A DNA stretch of 64,000 nucleotides from JANQPX01 sp965222015. Its GTDB lineage: Bacteria > Pseudomonadota > Alphaproteobacteria > Geminicoccales > Geminicoccaceae. Position numbers and translations under genes: made by a program. The stretch lies in NCBI GenBank assembly GCA_965222015.1, contig CBDCTL010000023.1:744001-808000 (forward strand). Reading direction: 5' to 3'. Position 1 is the stretch's first letter. Each line of letters begins with the position of its first letter. Below the pieces are notes generated by a model. That model ran no database searches. It was given only the letters and a program-made list of their open reading frames with translations, and was not told the origin of the DNA. Shown here in pieces: positions 43,222-52,559 of this stretch.

Positions 43222-44251
43222 ACCGTCAGGCGAACGCACCGGCGATATCCGGATCCTGGGCGGTCACCCCGGTCTCCGAAAAGCCGCGATGCTGATGCTG
43301 GTGGTCGGTGACGACTCCGCGCGGCTTCTGTTCGATCGGCTCGAGATCGACGAGATCAGGGCGGTCACGCAGGAGATGGCGAGGCTCGGGCGCATCAGCG
43401 GCGCCGATGTCGACGCGCTGCTTCGGGAATTCAACGGCGCCATGGGGGCCGGTTTCGGCGTCGTCGGCACCTTCGATTCGGCGAAGCAGCTGCTCGGCCG
43501 CATCATGGACGACGACAAGGTCGCCATGATTCTCAAGGATATCGGCGGGCCGCCGGGCGGCAATGTCTGGGAGAAGCTCAGCAAGATCGACGAGACCGTG
43601 CTCGCCAACTTTCTGAAGAACGAATACCCGCAGACGATCGCCGTCGTTCTCTCCAAAATCCGCACCGAGCACGCCGCCCGGGTCATGTCCAGGATGCCGA
43701 AGGAGATTGCCGTCGAAGCGATGCTGCGCATGCTGCGTCTCGAAGCCGTCCAGGAGGACATCATGACCGATGTCGAGGACAGGCTGCGCACGGAGTTCGT
43801 GGCGAGCGCTGCCGGCAAGGTCCAGCAGGACCAGCACGAAGTCATGGCCGAGATCTTCAACTATTTCGACCGCACCACCGAATCAGCCTTCCTCGAAGCC
43901 CTGGAACGGGAGAACGAGCAGTCGGCCGAAATGATCCGGTCGCTGATGTTCACCTTCGACGACCTTTCGAAGCTGGACGGCCAGGCCGTTCAGCAGGTCC
44001 TGCGCAATGTCGACAATTCGAAGCTGGGCCTCGCGCTCAAGGGCGCGAAGGACGAACTGAAGGAGCTGTTTCTCGGCAACATGTCGGAACGTGCAGCCAA
44101 GATTCTCCGCGAAGACATGGAGAACATGGGGCCGGTTCGGGTCAAGGACGTGGAGGAAGCCCAGGCCGGGATCGTGATCGCCACAAAAGGCCTGATCGAC
44201 AGCGGCGAGATCACGATCGCGGCCGGCGACGAGGAGGAGATGATTTCGTGA
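43214..44251 (+). CDS. fliG: Flagellar motor switch protein FliG
   Basis: This 345-residue rotor protein binds FliF, FliM and the stator. It has the N-terminal region KAAMLMLVVGDDSARLLFDRL, the middle domain with NFLKNEYPQTIAVVLSKI and an EHAARVMSRMP block, and the C-terminal torque domain FDDLSKLDGQAVQQVLRNVDNSKLGLALKGA. Charged residues of the torque helix are present around KDELKELFLGNMSERAAKILREDME. Length is normal. It overlaps fliF and the downstream fliH-like gene, so translation is coupled. Confidence 0.95.
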   Translation: MAEPSGERTGDIRILGGHPGLRKAAMLMLVVGDDSARLLFDRLEIDEIRAVTQEMARLGRISGADVDALLREFNGAMGAGFGVVGTFDSAKQLLGRIMDDDKVAMILKDIGGPPGGNVWEKLSKIDETVLANFLKNEYPQTIAVVLSKIRTEHAARVMSRMPKEIAVEAMLRMLRLEAVQEDIMTDVEDRLRTEFVASAAGKVQQDQHEVMAEIFNYFDRTTESAFLEALERENEQSAEMIRSLMFTFDDLSKLDGQAVQQVLRNVDNSKLGLALKGAKDELKELFLGNMSERAAKILREDMENMGPVRVKDVEEAQAGIVIATKGLIDSGEITIAAGDEEEMIS

Positions 44252-45027
44252 CCGTGGCGAAGCCGTTCTCCTATACCGAGTTCACGCCGCGAGAGCCGCG
44301 GGAGCCGCCTGACGGCGGGCCCGCGGCGGTTGCCCGCACCGTCTGCGCCTTCACACCGTTCGCCGGCGAAACCGCCAGCGACCCCGGCGGCGAGCGTCGC
44401 CATACCGACGAGGATCTGGAAAAAGCCGTCGAGGAGGCGAGAACCCGCACGGCGATCGAGGTCGAAGCCGCCGTTCGCGAAGCTGTTGCTGCGGAACTGC
44501 AGCAGCGCCAGTGCGAGTTGCTGCAGGCCATCGCCGATCGGCTCGGCGAGCGGTGCGACGCCTTCGACCGCGAGCTCTCGGCCATCGCCCGAGCGAGCCA
44601 GCGGCTCGCCCTGGCGACGGCGACAGCCCTGGTCCCGCGCGCGATCGAACGCTATCCGCTCGCGGACATCGAGGATCTCCTGAAGACCGTCCTGGAGCGG
44701 CTCGGCACCCGGTCGTCGCTGGAGATTCGAATCGCGCCCGATCTGCTGGAGCCGACGAGAGCGCTGCTCGCGGAGCTGAAGGCGCAGGCGCCGCGTCTGC
44801 CGGCCGATCTCGAAACCGTTCCCGATACGGCCCTGGCTCCAGGCGACCTGCGGCTCATCTGGGCCGGCGGGGAGATCGAGCGCAGCCTGGGTCGCCTGCA
44901 GAAGGAGGCGATCGGTCTCGTCGAGCATTGGCTGGACGAACCCGTGCCGCCACCGCACGAGGATGCACCGCCAGAAGCCACGGAGGCCGCAGAGGTCATG
45001 ACCACGGAAGGACCAGAAACGCCATGA
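44248..45027 (+). CDS. fliH: Flagellar assembly protein FliH-like
   Basis: This 259-residue protein starts with GTG inside the fliG stop region. The N-terminal part is Pro/Ala/Glu-rich. The middle is a long helical region (ARTRTAIEVEAAVREAVAAELQQRQ), and the C-terminal domain has the ALLAELKAQAP and GDLRLIWAGGEIERSLGRLQ blocks that match FliH/YscL. FliH regulates the FliI ATPase. No fliI gene is in the window, so it is encoded elsewhere. Assignment relies on position between fliG and fliN and on the C-terminal pattern. Confidence 0.8.
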   Translation: MTVAKPFSYTEFTPREPREPPDGGPAAVARTVCAFTPFAGETASDPGGERRHTDEDLEKAVEEARTRTAIEVEAAVREAVAAELQQRQCELLQAIADRLGERCDAFDRELSAIARASQRLALATATALVPRAIERYPLADIEDLLKTVLERLGTRSSLEIRIAPDLLEPTRALLAELKAQAPRLPADLETVPDTALAPGDLRLIWAGGEIERSLGRLQKEAIGLVEHWLDEPVPPPHEDAPPEATEAAEVMTTEGPETP

Positions 45028-45410
45028 GTGGCGAGAATGACAAGCTGAACCTGGATGAGCTGGCCGGCGGCGATGAAGGCGCATCCGACGACATCGAGAT
45101 GGCGCCGGACCAGGCTGCGGGCCCGGCGACGCGCGAACCCGAAATCGCAGCCGACCCTGCCGGTCCCGTGGAAAAGCTCGGTGCCGTCTACGACGTGCCG
45201 GTGCAGGTTTCGGCGGTCCTCGGCAAGACCTCCATGCCGATCAGCCAGCTCATTCGCCTCGGCCGCGGCGCCATACTAGAGCTGGACCGCAAGGTCGGCG
45301 AATCCATCGACGTGGTGGTCAACAACCGCCTCGTCGCACGAGGCGAGGTCGTCATCGTCGATGACCGCATCGGCGTGACCATGACGGAAATCATCAAGAG
45401 CGATGGCTGA
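45024..45410 (+). CDS. fliN: Flagellar motor switch protein FliN
   Basis: This 128-residue C-ring protein has an acidic, variable N terminus and the conserved SpoA domain: YDVPVQVSAVLGKTSMPISQLIRLGRGAILELD, followed by the VNNRLVARGEVVIVDDRIGVTMTEI core. FliN helps build the C-ring with FliM and FliG. It overlaps the FliH-like gene by four bases. fliM is not in the window. Confidence 0.94.
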   Translation: MSGENDKLNLDELAGGDEGASDDIEMAPDQAAGPATREPEIAADPAGPVEKLGAVYDVPVQVSAVLGKTSMPISQLIRLGRGAILELDRKVGESIDVVVNNRLVARGEVVIVDDRIGVTMTEIIKSDG

Positions 45411-45473
45411 GATCTGCACCCGGCCGATGCCGGGCACGAAACCAGCAATCGATGACCCGGAAAGGGCCAGACC

Positions 45474-46823
45474 ATGAACGTTCTCGTCATCGGACCGGAG
45501 CGCGCGGAGGTGACCGGCGCCTGTGCGGTCGCGCGCGCCCGAGGCGGCGATATCGTGCGCGTCGACACGGTCGACGCGGCCCTGGCGCCGCTTCTCGCTT
45601 CGCCTCCCGATCTGCTTCTGGTCGACGTCGACATCGACGTCGCGACGCTCGTCCGTGTTCTCGACGAGGAGCGGCTGCTGGTGCCGGTGGTCGCCTACGG
45701 GATCGACGCCGATGCCCGAAAAGCGGTGGCCGCCATCAAGGCGGGCGCTCGTGAATATCTGCCTCTGCCTCCGGATGAGGACCTGATCGCCGCCATTTTC
45801 GGCGCGATCGCCGGTGATCGCCGCGACTTCGTCTTCGAGGATCGCGCGATGAGCGAGGTTCTCACCATCGCCAGGAAAGTGGCCCCGTCCAACGCCAGCA
45901 TCCTGATCACCGGCGAGAGCGGCACCGGCAAGGAGATGGTGGCCCGCTACGTCCACCGCCACAGCCGACGCCACGAGGGACGGCTGGTTTCCGTCAACTG
46001 CGCGGCGATTCCGGACAACCTGCTCGAATCCGAGCTTTTCGGCCACGAGAAGGGTGCCTTTACCGGCGCCAGTACCCGCCGCATCGGCAAGTTCGAGGAG
46101 GCCCATGGCGGCACGCTTCTCCTCGACGAGATCAGCGAGATGGACCCCCGCCTGCAGGCGAAGCTGCTGCGGGCCATTCAGGAGCGCGAGATCGATCGAG
46201 TCGGTGGTACGAAGCCTGTCAAGATCGACATCAGGCTGATCGCGACCAGCAATCGTGACCTGCCGGCCGAGGTGCGGGCCGGTCGTTTTCGCGAGGATCT
46301 CCTGTTTCGCCTGAACGTCGTCCAGCTCGAACTGCCGCCCCTGCGCAGCCGCCTGGACGATCTCGTACCGCTGAGTGAACTCTTTATCGAACGCTATGCC
46401 GGCGCCAATGATCTTCCGGCGAAAAAACTCGATCCGGAGGCGGTGGCTCGCCTCCGCCGGCACCGGTGGCCGGGCAACGTTCGTGAGTTCGAGAACTGCA
46501 TCCATCGTGCCGTTCTCCTCGCTCAAGGCGAGATCATCGGACCGGATGCCATCGTCATTCCGGACGACGAAAACACACCGTCGAACGATCCGCTCGCTCC
46601 CGCCGGGACCTCGGCCCTCGTCGGTCAGTCGGTCGCCGAAGTGGAACGGCGGCTGATCGTCGACACGCTCGCGCACACGCTTGGCAACCGTACGCGCGCC
46701 GCGACCATCCTTGGCATTTCGATCCGAACGCTTCGCAACAAGCTGAAGCAATATAGCGATGAAGGTGTGTCGGTAACGCCCTCGGGCGTCGGCGGCGACA
46801 CGCTGCTCGCCGAGCGGCCCTGA
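45474..46823 (+). CDS. flbD: Sigma-54-dependent flagellar regulator, FlbD type
   Basis: This 449-residue protein has a receiver-like N-terminal domain of about 115 residues in which the usual acidic pair is missing (VIGPERAE). A sigma-54 AAA+ domain follows, with Walker A GESGTGKE near residue 150, the sigma-54 contact motif GAFTGA and the arginine-finger region FREDLLFRLN. A Fis-type helix-turn-helix ends it (TRAATILGISIRTLRNKL). In Caulobacter FlbD activates late flagellar genes with FliX. The lost receiver residues agree with FlbD, which is not controlled by simple Asp phosphorylation. It probably acts on the sigma-54 promoter before fliK. Confidence 0.9.
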   Translation: MNVLVIGPERAEVTGACAVARARGGDIVRVDTVDAALAPLLASPPDLLLVDVDIDVATLVRVLDEERLLVPVVAYGIDADARKAVAAIKAGAREYLPLPPDEDLIAAIFGAIAGDRRDFVFEDRAMSEVLTIARKVAPSNASILITGESGTGKEMVARYVHRHSRRHEGRLVSVNCAAIPDNLLESELFGHEKGAFTGASTRRIGKFEEAHGGTLLLDEISEMDPRLQAKLLRAIQEREIDRVGGTKPVKIDIRLIATSNRDLPAEVRAGRFREDLLFRLNVVQLELPPLRSRLDDLVPLSELFIERYAGANDLPAKKLDPEAVARLRRHRWPGNVREFENCIHRAVLLAQGEIIGPDAIVIPDDENTPSNDPLAPAGTSALVGQSVAEVERRLIVDTLAHTLGNRTRAATILGISIRTLRNKLKQYSDEGVSVTPSGVGGDTLLAERP

Positions 46824-46854
46824 CACAGGCTGGCTCGGCAGGGACAGGAACGTC

Positions 46855-48942
46855 ATGGCCTCCGAAGTCCGCGTGATCGGCAATCCCTTCATCACCCGCA
46901 TGGTCGACAACCTGCGGCAGGGCGACATCGTGCTCGCCTTCGGTGTCATCGGCATCCTCGTCGTTCTGATCCTGCCGATGCCCAGCCTGATGCTGGATCT
47001 GCTGCTTGCGGTCTCGATCACCTTTTCAGTGATGGTTCTCCTGACGTCACTTTTCATCGAAAAGCCACTGCATTTCAGCTCCTTCCCGACCGTGCTTCTG
47101 ATCGCGACGATGCTTCGTCTCGCGCTGAATCTTGCCTCCACCCGCCTGATACTCGCATCAGGTCATGAAGGAACTGCCGCAGCCGGCCGCATGATCGAGG
47201 CGTTCGGCGGCTTCATCATGCAGGGCAACTTCATCATCGGTCTTATTGTTTTTTCCATTCTGGTCATCGTGAATTTTGTCGTGATCACGAAGGGATCGGG
47301 CCGAATCGCGGAAGTGTCCGCTCGGTTCTCCCTTGATGCCATGCCCGGCAAGCAGATGGCGATCGACGCCGATCTTTCGGCAGGTCTCATCTCGGAGGAC
47401 GAGGCCAAGACACGTCGACGTGAACTTGAGGCGGAGAGCAGCTTCTATGGTGCCATGGACGGCGCATCGAAATTCGTTCGCGGTGATGCGGTCGCGGGTC
47501 TGATGATCACCTTCATCAACCTGATAGGCGGTCTGATCATCGGCGTCGGCCAGATGGGCATTAGCTTCGGTGACGCGGCACAAAGTTACACCTTCCTGAC
47601 GGTCGGTGACGGCCTGGTCTCGCAAATTCCCGCCCTCGTCGTCTCCACGGCAGCCGGTCTTCTGGTCTCCAAAGCCGGTATTACCGGAAGGACTGATCGA
47701 GCACTTTTCGGGCAGCTTGGCGCACATCCCAGAACGCTCGCGACGACCAGCGGGCTGTTATCCGTTCTTGCCGTCCTGCCCGGCCTTCCAATGTTTCCGT
47801 TCGCGACCCTCGCGATCGTCAGCGGCGCCGTCGCCTGGCAATTGGCGAGAAGGCCAGAAGAGGAGAACGACCTTCCCGAGGCGCCGGAACCTGCCGAAGA
47901 AGTGCAGGAGGAGCCTATCGCTTCGTCGCTCGCCATGGATCCGCTGCGTCTGGAGCTTGGCTATGGCCTGCTGGCTCTGATCGGCGACGGCGGCGGCCCA
48001 AGGCTGACCGATCAGATCAAAGCGCTGCGCCGGCAGCTGGCGACCGACCTCGGCTTCATCATGCCACCCGTTCGCATTCAGGACAATATTCAGCTTCCTG
48101 CAAACGGCTACGCCATCAGGCTGAAGGAGATCGAAGCGGGCAGAGGGGATCTCCGTGCGAACATGCTGCTGGTCATGGACCCGCGCGGCGAAAAGATATC
48201 GCTGCCTGGCGAGGAGACAACGGAGCCGACCTTTGGACTGCCGGCAAAATGGGTCACCGAGAGTGCGCGCGAGGAAGCCAATTTCCGGGGCTACACGGTG
48301 GTCGATCCGGCGACCGTTCTCACCACGCACATCACCGAAATCATCAAGGACAACCTGCCCGAACTCTTGAGCTATGCGGAAACACAAAAACTGCTAGACG
48401 AACTCTCGCGGGACTATCAGAAACTGGTCGACGATCTGGTACCGTCGAAAATCAGTATCGGCGGCCTGCAGCGGGTCCTTCAATCCCTTCTGGCCGAGCG
48501 GGTCTCCATCAGGGACCTGCCGCTGATCGTCGAAGCGATCGGCGACGTGATCGGCAGCACGCAGAACGTGATCGTGATGACCGAATATGTTCGCTCCAAA
48601 CTGGCCCGTCAGATCAGCAATGCGCATACGTCGGAAGCCGGTTATGTCCCGCTGATCACGCTGTCGCCGGCATGGGAACAGGCGTTTTCCGATGCCCTGA
48701 TCGGACAGGATGACGAACGGCAGCTCGCGATGGCGCCCTCGCAGCTGCAGGATTTCATGGCCCGGCTGCAGGAAGCGTTCGAACAACAGGCCATGCGTGG
48801 CGAGCTTCCCGTCCTCCTGACCAGCCCTGCGATCCGCCCCTATGTTCGATCGATCGTCGAACGCTTCAGGCCCTCGACGGTGGTCCTTTCGCAAAATGAA
48901 ATCCATGCCAAGGCGCGGATACGCACTTTGAGCCAGCTTTAG
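46855..48942 (+). CDS. flhA: Flagellar biosynthesis protein FlhA
   Basis: This 695-residue export-gate protein has about eight transmembrane helices in the first 330 residues, including the conserved FHIPEP-region block around FIEKPLHFSSFPTVLLIATMLRLALNLASTR and a QMAIDADLSAGLISEDEA motif. The cytoplasmic C-terminal domain from about residue 360 has PPVRIQDNIQLPANGYAIRLKEIE. FlhA receives export substrates and uses the proton gradient. It follows flbD by 31 bases and precedes flhF. Confidence 0.96.
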   Translation: MASEVRVIGNPFITRMVDNLRQGDIVLAFGVIGILVVLILPMPSLMLDLLLAVSITFSVMVLLTSLFIEKPLHFSSFPTVLLIATMLRLALNLASTRLILASGHEGTAAAGRMIEAFGGFIMQGNFIIGLIVFSILVIVNFVVITKGSGRIAEVSARFSLDAMPGKQMAIDADLSAGLISEDEAKTRRRELEAESSFYGAMDGASKFVRGDAVAGLMITFINLIGGLIIGVGQMGISFGDAAQSYTFLTVGDGLVSQIPALVVSTAAGLLVSKAGITGRTDRALFGQLGAHPRTLATTSGLLSVLAVLPGLPMFPFATLAIVSGAVAWQLARRPEEENDLPEAPEPAEEVQEEPIASSLAMDPLRLELGYGLLALIGDGGGPRLTDQIKALRRQLATDLGFIMPPVRIQDNIQLPANGYAIRLKEIEAGRGDLRANMLLVMDPRGEKISLPGEETTEPTFGLPAKWVTESAREEANFRGYTVVDPATVLTTHITEIIKDNLPELLSYAETQKLLDELSRDYQKLVDDLVPSKISIGGLQRVLQSLLAERVSIRDLPLIVEAIGDVIGSTQNVIVMTEYVRSKLARQISNAHTSEAGYVPLITLSPAWEQAFSDALIGQDDERQLAMAPSQLQDFMARLQEAFEQQAMRGELPVLLTSPAIRPYVRSIVERFRPSTVVLSQNEIHAKARIRTLSQL

Positions 48943-48954
48943 GACGGGATCGGC

Positions 48955-49911
48955 ATGCGTCTGGTCAGTTTTCTCGCACCGACATGCAAGCAGGCCATGG
49001 CTGAGCTCAGAGCCGGCCTGGGCGAAGACGCCATCATTCTCGCGACCCGGACTCTTGCCGACGGCCAGGTCCGCGTCACGGGCGCGATCGCCGAGGAATC
49101 ACTGGATCTTGGCGAACTTCTGACACCGTCCGGCGAACCCAGGTCCTTCGAATGGCTTGCGTCGCTCTGCGATTTTCACGAATGGCCGTTTCCCTGGCGA
49201 GAGCGCGTCGAGCCTGTGCTCAAAAATGCTCCCCCAGCCGATCCCGAGGTCATCCTTGCGACGCTGCTGAGAGCGTTTTGCCGCTTTTCCGACTTGATCG
49301 GTGACGGCCGGAAACCGTTACTGCTCTCCGGCCCGCCGGGGGGCGGCAAGACGATCACCGTCGTCAAGCTGGCGGCGGCACAGATCCTGAAAGGAAAGAG
49401 TGTCGACATCTTGACCCTGGATGTCGAACCGGCCGGAGCATTCGATCGGCTGAAAGCGCTGCTGTCGCCTCTCGGGCTGCAGCCGAAAGCCGTGCCGGCG
49501 ATCGCGGATCTGGCCGACATGGTCGATCGGTGCTCGGGCGACATGATCCTACTCGACGGCCCGAGCACGAACCCGTTTTTGCCATCGGACCTCAGTCTCC
49601 TCTCGACAGCGTCGAGCCACAGCGACGCAGCGTTGATCCCGGTCATGCCAGCGCATCTCGGCTATGGCGATTCCATGGAGATCGCGCGCAGCTACATGGC
49701 CTTGGGTGCGAGATCGATGGTGGTGACCAAGCTCGATGCGGTTCGACGACTGGGCGGTGTCATGGGAGCCGCCGAAGCCGGCCTCGCGCTCACCGAGGCA
49801 GGGATCGGGCCCAGCATCGGCGATGGTCTGCGCAAGCTCGGCGCCGAAGGATTGGCGCGACTGCTGCTTCGCCGATATCGAAGTGCAGTCGACGGGGAGG
49901 CCTGCCGATGA
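48955..49911 (+). CDS. flhF: SRP-type GTPase FlhF-like, divergent
   Basis: This 318-residue protein has the short FlhF N-terminal region (LVSFLAPTCKQAMAELRAGLGEDAIILATRTL) and an NG GTPase domain with Walker A GPPGGGKT near residue 124. TKLDAVRRLGGVMGAAE near residue 263 contains the guanine-specificity TKLD motif. The switch G3 motif, normally DTAG, reads DGPST. The B domain is shorter than in Vibrio FlhF. FlhF sets flagellar position and number. Its stop overlaps the flhG start by four bases. Confidence 0.85.
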   Translation: MRLVSFLAPTCKQAMAELRAGLGEDAIILATRTLADGQVRVTGAIAEESLDLGELLTPSGEPRSFEWLASLCDFHEWPFPWRERVEPVLKNAPPADPEVILATLLRAFCRFSDLIGDGRKPLLLSGPPGGGKTITVVKLAAAQILKGKSVDILTLDVEPAGAFDRLKALLSPLGLQPKAVPAIADLADMVDRCSGDMILLDGPSTNPFLPSDLSLLSTASSHSDAALIPVMPAHLGYGDSMEIARSYMALGARSMVVTKLDAVRRLGGVMGAAEAGLALTEAGIGPSIGDGLRKLGAEGLARLLLRRYRSAVDGEACR

Positions 49912-50663
49912 GCGGGACGGTTGCCATCGCATCGGGGAAAGGCGGCGTCGGAAAAACGTGGTTCTCGATAACGCTCGGCCATGCACTGGCCCGCATGCGC
50001 AAAAAGGTGCTGCTGGTCGACGGCGATGTGGGGCTCGCCAATGTCGACGTGCAGCTCGGTTTGACGAAGGGCGTCGATCTCACCATGGCTGCCTTGGGCG
50101 GGACCCCGCTCTCGACCGCCATCAGGCCCGCGCCCGAACTCGGTTTCGACGTCCTTCCCGGCCGCTCGGGGCATGGCGTTCCAGCAGGGCTGGATCCGCT
50201 TGCCGTCAGCTGGATGCAAAACGCCCTCCACGAGGTCGGTGATCTCTACGACGTGCTGATTCTGGATCTGCCTTCAGGCGTCGAGCAGGGTGTCCGCGAC
50301 CTGATGCGGTTCGCCGATCGAAGCATCTTGCTGACCACACCGGAGCCGACCGCTCTTGCCGACGCCTATGCGCTGTTGAAGGCGACGCGTGGCGGGTGGT
50401 CGAACGCCTCTGCGCCTGAAATCGTCGTCAATTTCGCCGATGCTGCGGACAGCGGCCGCGAGACTCTGAATGGGCTGGTTCGTGTCTGCCGGCGTTTCCT
50501 GGCGATCGAACCGGCAGGTCTTGGCGTGATCAGGCGAGATGCGACGGTGCCCGACGCCATCGGACGTCAGGTCCCGCTTCTGACCTGCAGCCCCGGCAGC
50601 GACGCGGCACGGGATGTCATTGCGATCGCGCAGGCATTGCTGGCCACGGAGGGGCGGTCATGA
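49908..50663 (+). CDS. flhG: MinD-like ATPase FlhG/FleN
   Basis: This is a 251-residue ParA/MinD-type ATPase. It has a deviant Walker A ASGKGGVGKTWFS at residues 8-20, the switch I block LLVDGDVGLANVDVQLGL and Walker B LILDLPSGVEQGV. The C-terminal membrane-targeting helix typical of MinD is not obvious. FlhG limits flagellar number by antagonising FlhF and is normally encoded right after it. The start is the ATG overlapping the flhF stop. It overlaps the next gene by four bases. Confidence 0.92.
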   Translation: MSGTVAIASGKGGVGKTWFSITLGHALARMRKKVLLVDGDVGLANVDVQLGLTKGVDLTMAALGGTPLSTAIRPAPELGFDVLPGRSGHGVPAGLDPLAVSWMQNALHEVGDLYDVLILDLPSGVEQGVRDLMRFADRSILLTTPEPTALADAYALLKATRGGWSNASAPEIVVNFADAADSGRETLNGLVRVCRRFLAIEPAGLGVIRRDATVPDAIGRQVPLLTCSPGSDAARDVIAIAQALLATEGRS

Positions 50664-52441
50664 CCTCGATCGAAGGATCCCCAAAAGGGCCGATCGCCGC
50701 CAATCTCTCGTCGGGGCGGGCTCTGGTCCCGGGGCGAAGCGTGATCGCAAGCGTTCTCGGCGCGACTCGCCGCGGCGTGTCCGTGCTCATCGACGCTGAA
50801 CGTTTCGATCTCAAAGGTCCGGCAAAGCTTGCCGAGGCGGCAACACTCACGCTCAGGGTCGCTTCGCAGGCGCTGCCGTCTGCGAAGCAGGTGGATGTCG
50901 TTGGTGTCGATGGCCGCTCCTTGTCCTCGCCGATCAAAGCCGAACTGATCGCGAAACCGGCGCCACCGGCGGCGGCAAGCACGATCGTGGAACGAGGGCG
51001 GATCGACGTGATCGCTCGGCCGATGACATCGGGGGGCGAGACGCCAGGGCCAGGAATCGTTCTCAGACTCCAGGCCCCGACACAGCAGACGCCCGCATCG
51101 AATCCTCCGGCCAGCATCCCGCCGTCTACCAGCAGTTCCCCCGATCTCGCGGTGCGACCGCAATCGGCAACGCAGGTCTTGAGGCCTGCCGGAGAGGGAG
51201 AACGTCGTTTCGATCCGTCGAGACCGGCGATTCCGCCGTCCGCTCGACACGCCTCGGTCTCGCACACTGCCACTTCCACTCCGCCAGGCAGCACGATCGT
51301 GACCGTCGCGTCGACGACAGCGCACACTCCGGGACCGCCCTTGCCAACTTCCGAAAGCGACCTTACCCCACAGCGTTCACCGGAAAATCCCGCAAGAAAA
51401 GGTCTCGAACATCTTTCGACCCAAAATGCGGGTCAGCCACTCACCGGCACCATCGCCGGCCGTCCGGCGAAGGCTGCGAGTGTGCCTTTCCCCTTCACGG
51501 ATCATCAACGTTCGGCAGACCGCGCCGTTCCCGACGGGGGAGGAGCGCCGCCCCACCGAACTTCGTCAGATCCGAGCGCGGCCGGCGAGCGCAAGGGAGG
51601 AATTACGGCGACGGTCGTGGCACGTGACGCCAACGGGCAGGTCATCATCCGAGCGGCGGAACGTCTTTTCAAGGTCGAGCAGCCGCTGGACCTGCCGCTG
51701 GATACGAGGCTGCAGATCGTTTTCCCCGCCAGCATGCCGGCCTCGGCGCAATCCGCAAATGCGGTGCCGACCGGGGACATGGCAGCGCCGCTGGCCGAGC
51801 TGATCGAACTGCTGGAGGATATCGATCGGGCGACAAGGTTCGCCGACAGCGCCGACCGCAGCAGCGCACCACGGCAGCTGCCCGAGGCTGACCGGCATCT
51901 GGCGCAACGTTTTCTGGCCCTTCTGGCCGCGGCCGGAGACGAGAGCTTTGGCGACGTTGAGCGACGGTCGCATGAGAAAATCGGACAGACCGGCACGCAA
52001 GGCGACCGAATCGCATCGTTGCTCCGGGACATCGGCGGTCAGACTTCCGAACCATTGGCCGATGGCTGGAAAGGTCAGATGCTGCCGCTCGGCTCCGACG
52101 CGGCGCAGGCGGTTTTTCTCTATCATCGTGATCACGATCTCGACACCGATGGCGGACATGGCGGACCGGAACCCGAGGGCGAAGAGGCCAAGCGCGCGGT
52201 ATTCGACCTTTCGCTCAGCAGACTCGGCCGATGTCAGATCGACGCTCTATGCCAGGGTCAGCGTTTCGATCTGATCATCAGGAGCGAGCAGGCATTCGGC
52301 GTCGACGATCGCCGCAACATCGCGTCGATCTTCGTTTCGGCGCTGGACATCGCCGGGATGAACGGCGAGATCGGTTTCAAGGTGGGACAGTTCTTCGATC
52401 CGCCACGTCTGTCGAATGCGGCGACGGATCTGAAAACATGA
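50660..52441 (+). CDS. FliK-like protein encoded at end of the flhF-flhG operon
   Basis: This 593-residue protein has a Pro/Ser/Thr-rich, low-complexity central region and a more conserved C-terminal part from about residue 460. That part includes FDLSLSRLGRCQIDALCQGQRFDLIIRSEQAF and a closing GMNGEIGFKVGQFF block, which resembles the Flg_hook C-terminal fold. Alphaproteobacterial flagellar clusters sometimes carry such a second, divergent FliK-type protein. It overlaps flhG by four bases and is thus co-translated. Function is inferred from position and C-terminal pattern only. Confidence 0.6.
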   Translation: MTSIEGSPKGPIAANLSSGRALVPGRSVIASVLGATRRGVSVLIDAERFDLKGPAKLAEAATLTLRVASQALPSAKQVDVVGVDGRSLSSPIKAELIAKPAPPAAASTIVERGRIDVIARPMTSGGETPGPGIVLRLQAPTQQTPASNPPASIPPSTSSSPDLAVRPQSATQVLRPAGEGERRFDPSRPAIPPSARHASVSHTATSTPPGSTIVTVASTTAHTPGPPLPTSESDLTPQRSPENPARKGLEHLSTQNAGQPLTGTIAGRPAKAASVPFPFTDHQRSADRAVPDGGGAPPHRTSSDPSAAGERKGGITATVVARDANGQVIIRAAERLFKVEQPLDLPLDTRLQIVFPASMPASAQSANAVPTGDMAAPLAELIELLEDIDRATRFADSADRSSAPRQLPEADRHLAQRFLALLAAAGDESFGDVERRSHEKIGQTGTQGDRIASLLRDIGGQTSEPLADGWKGQMLPLGSDAAQAVFLYHRDHDLDTDGGHGGPEPEGEEAKRAVFDLSLSRLGRCQIDALCQGQRFDLIIRSEQAFGVDDRRNIASIFVSALDIAGMNGEIGFKVGQFFDPPRLSNAATDLKT

Positions 52442-52559
52442 TCACGAATACATCCGGCCCGACATCGATCCCGCCTGCCGGCAAACGATCATCTTGAATC
52501 CTTTGCCATAAAGCGCATGCTGCGCCTGCGATCGACGGCACATGGAGGGGCAGCAAGAC

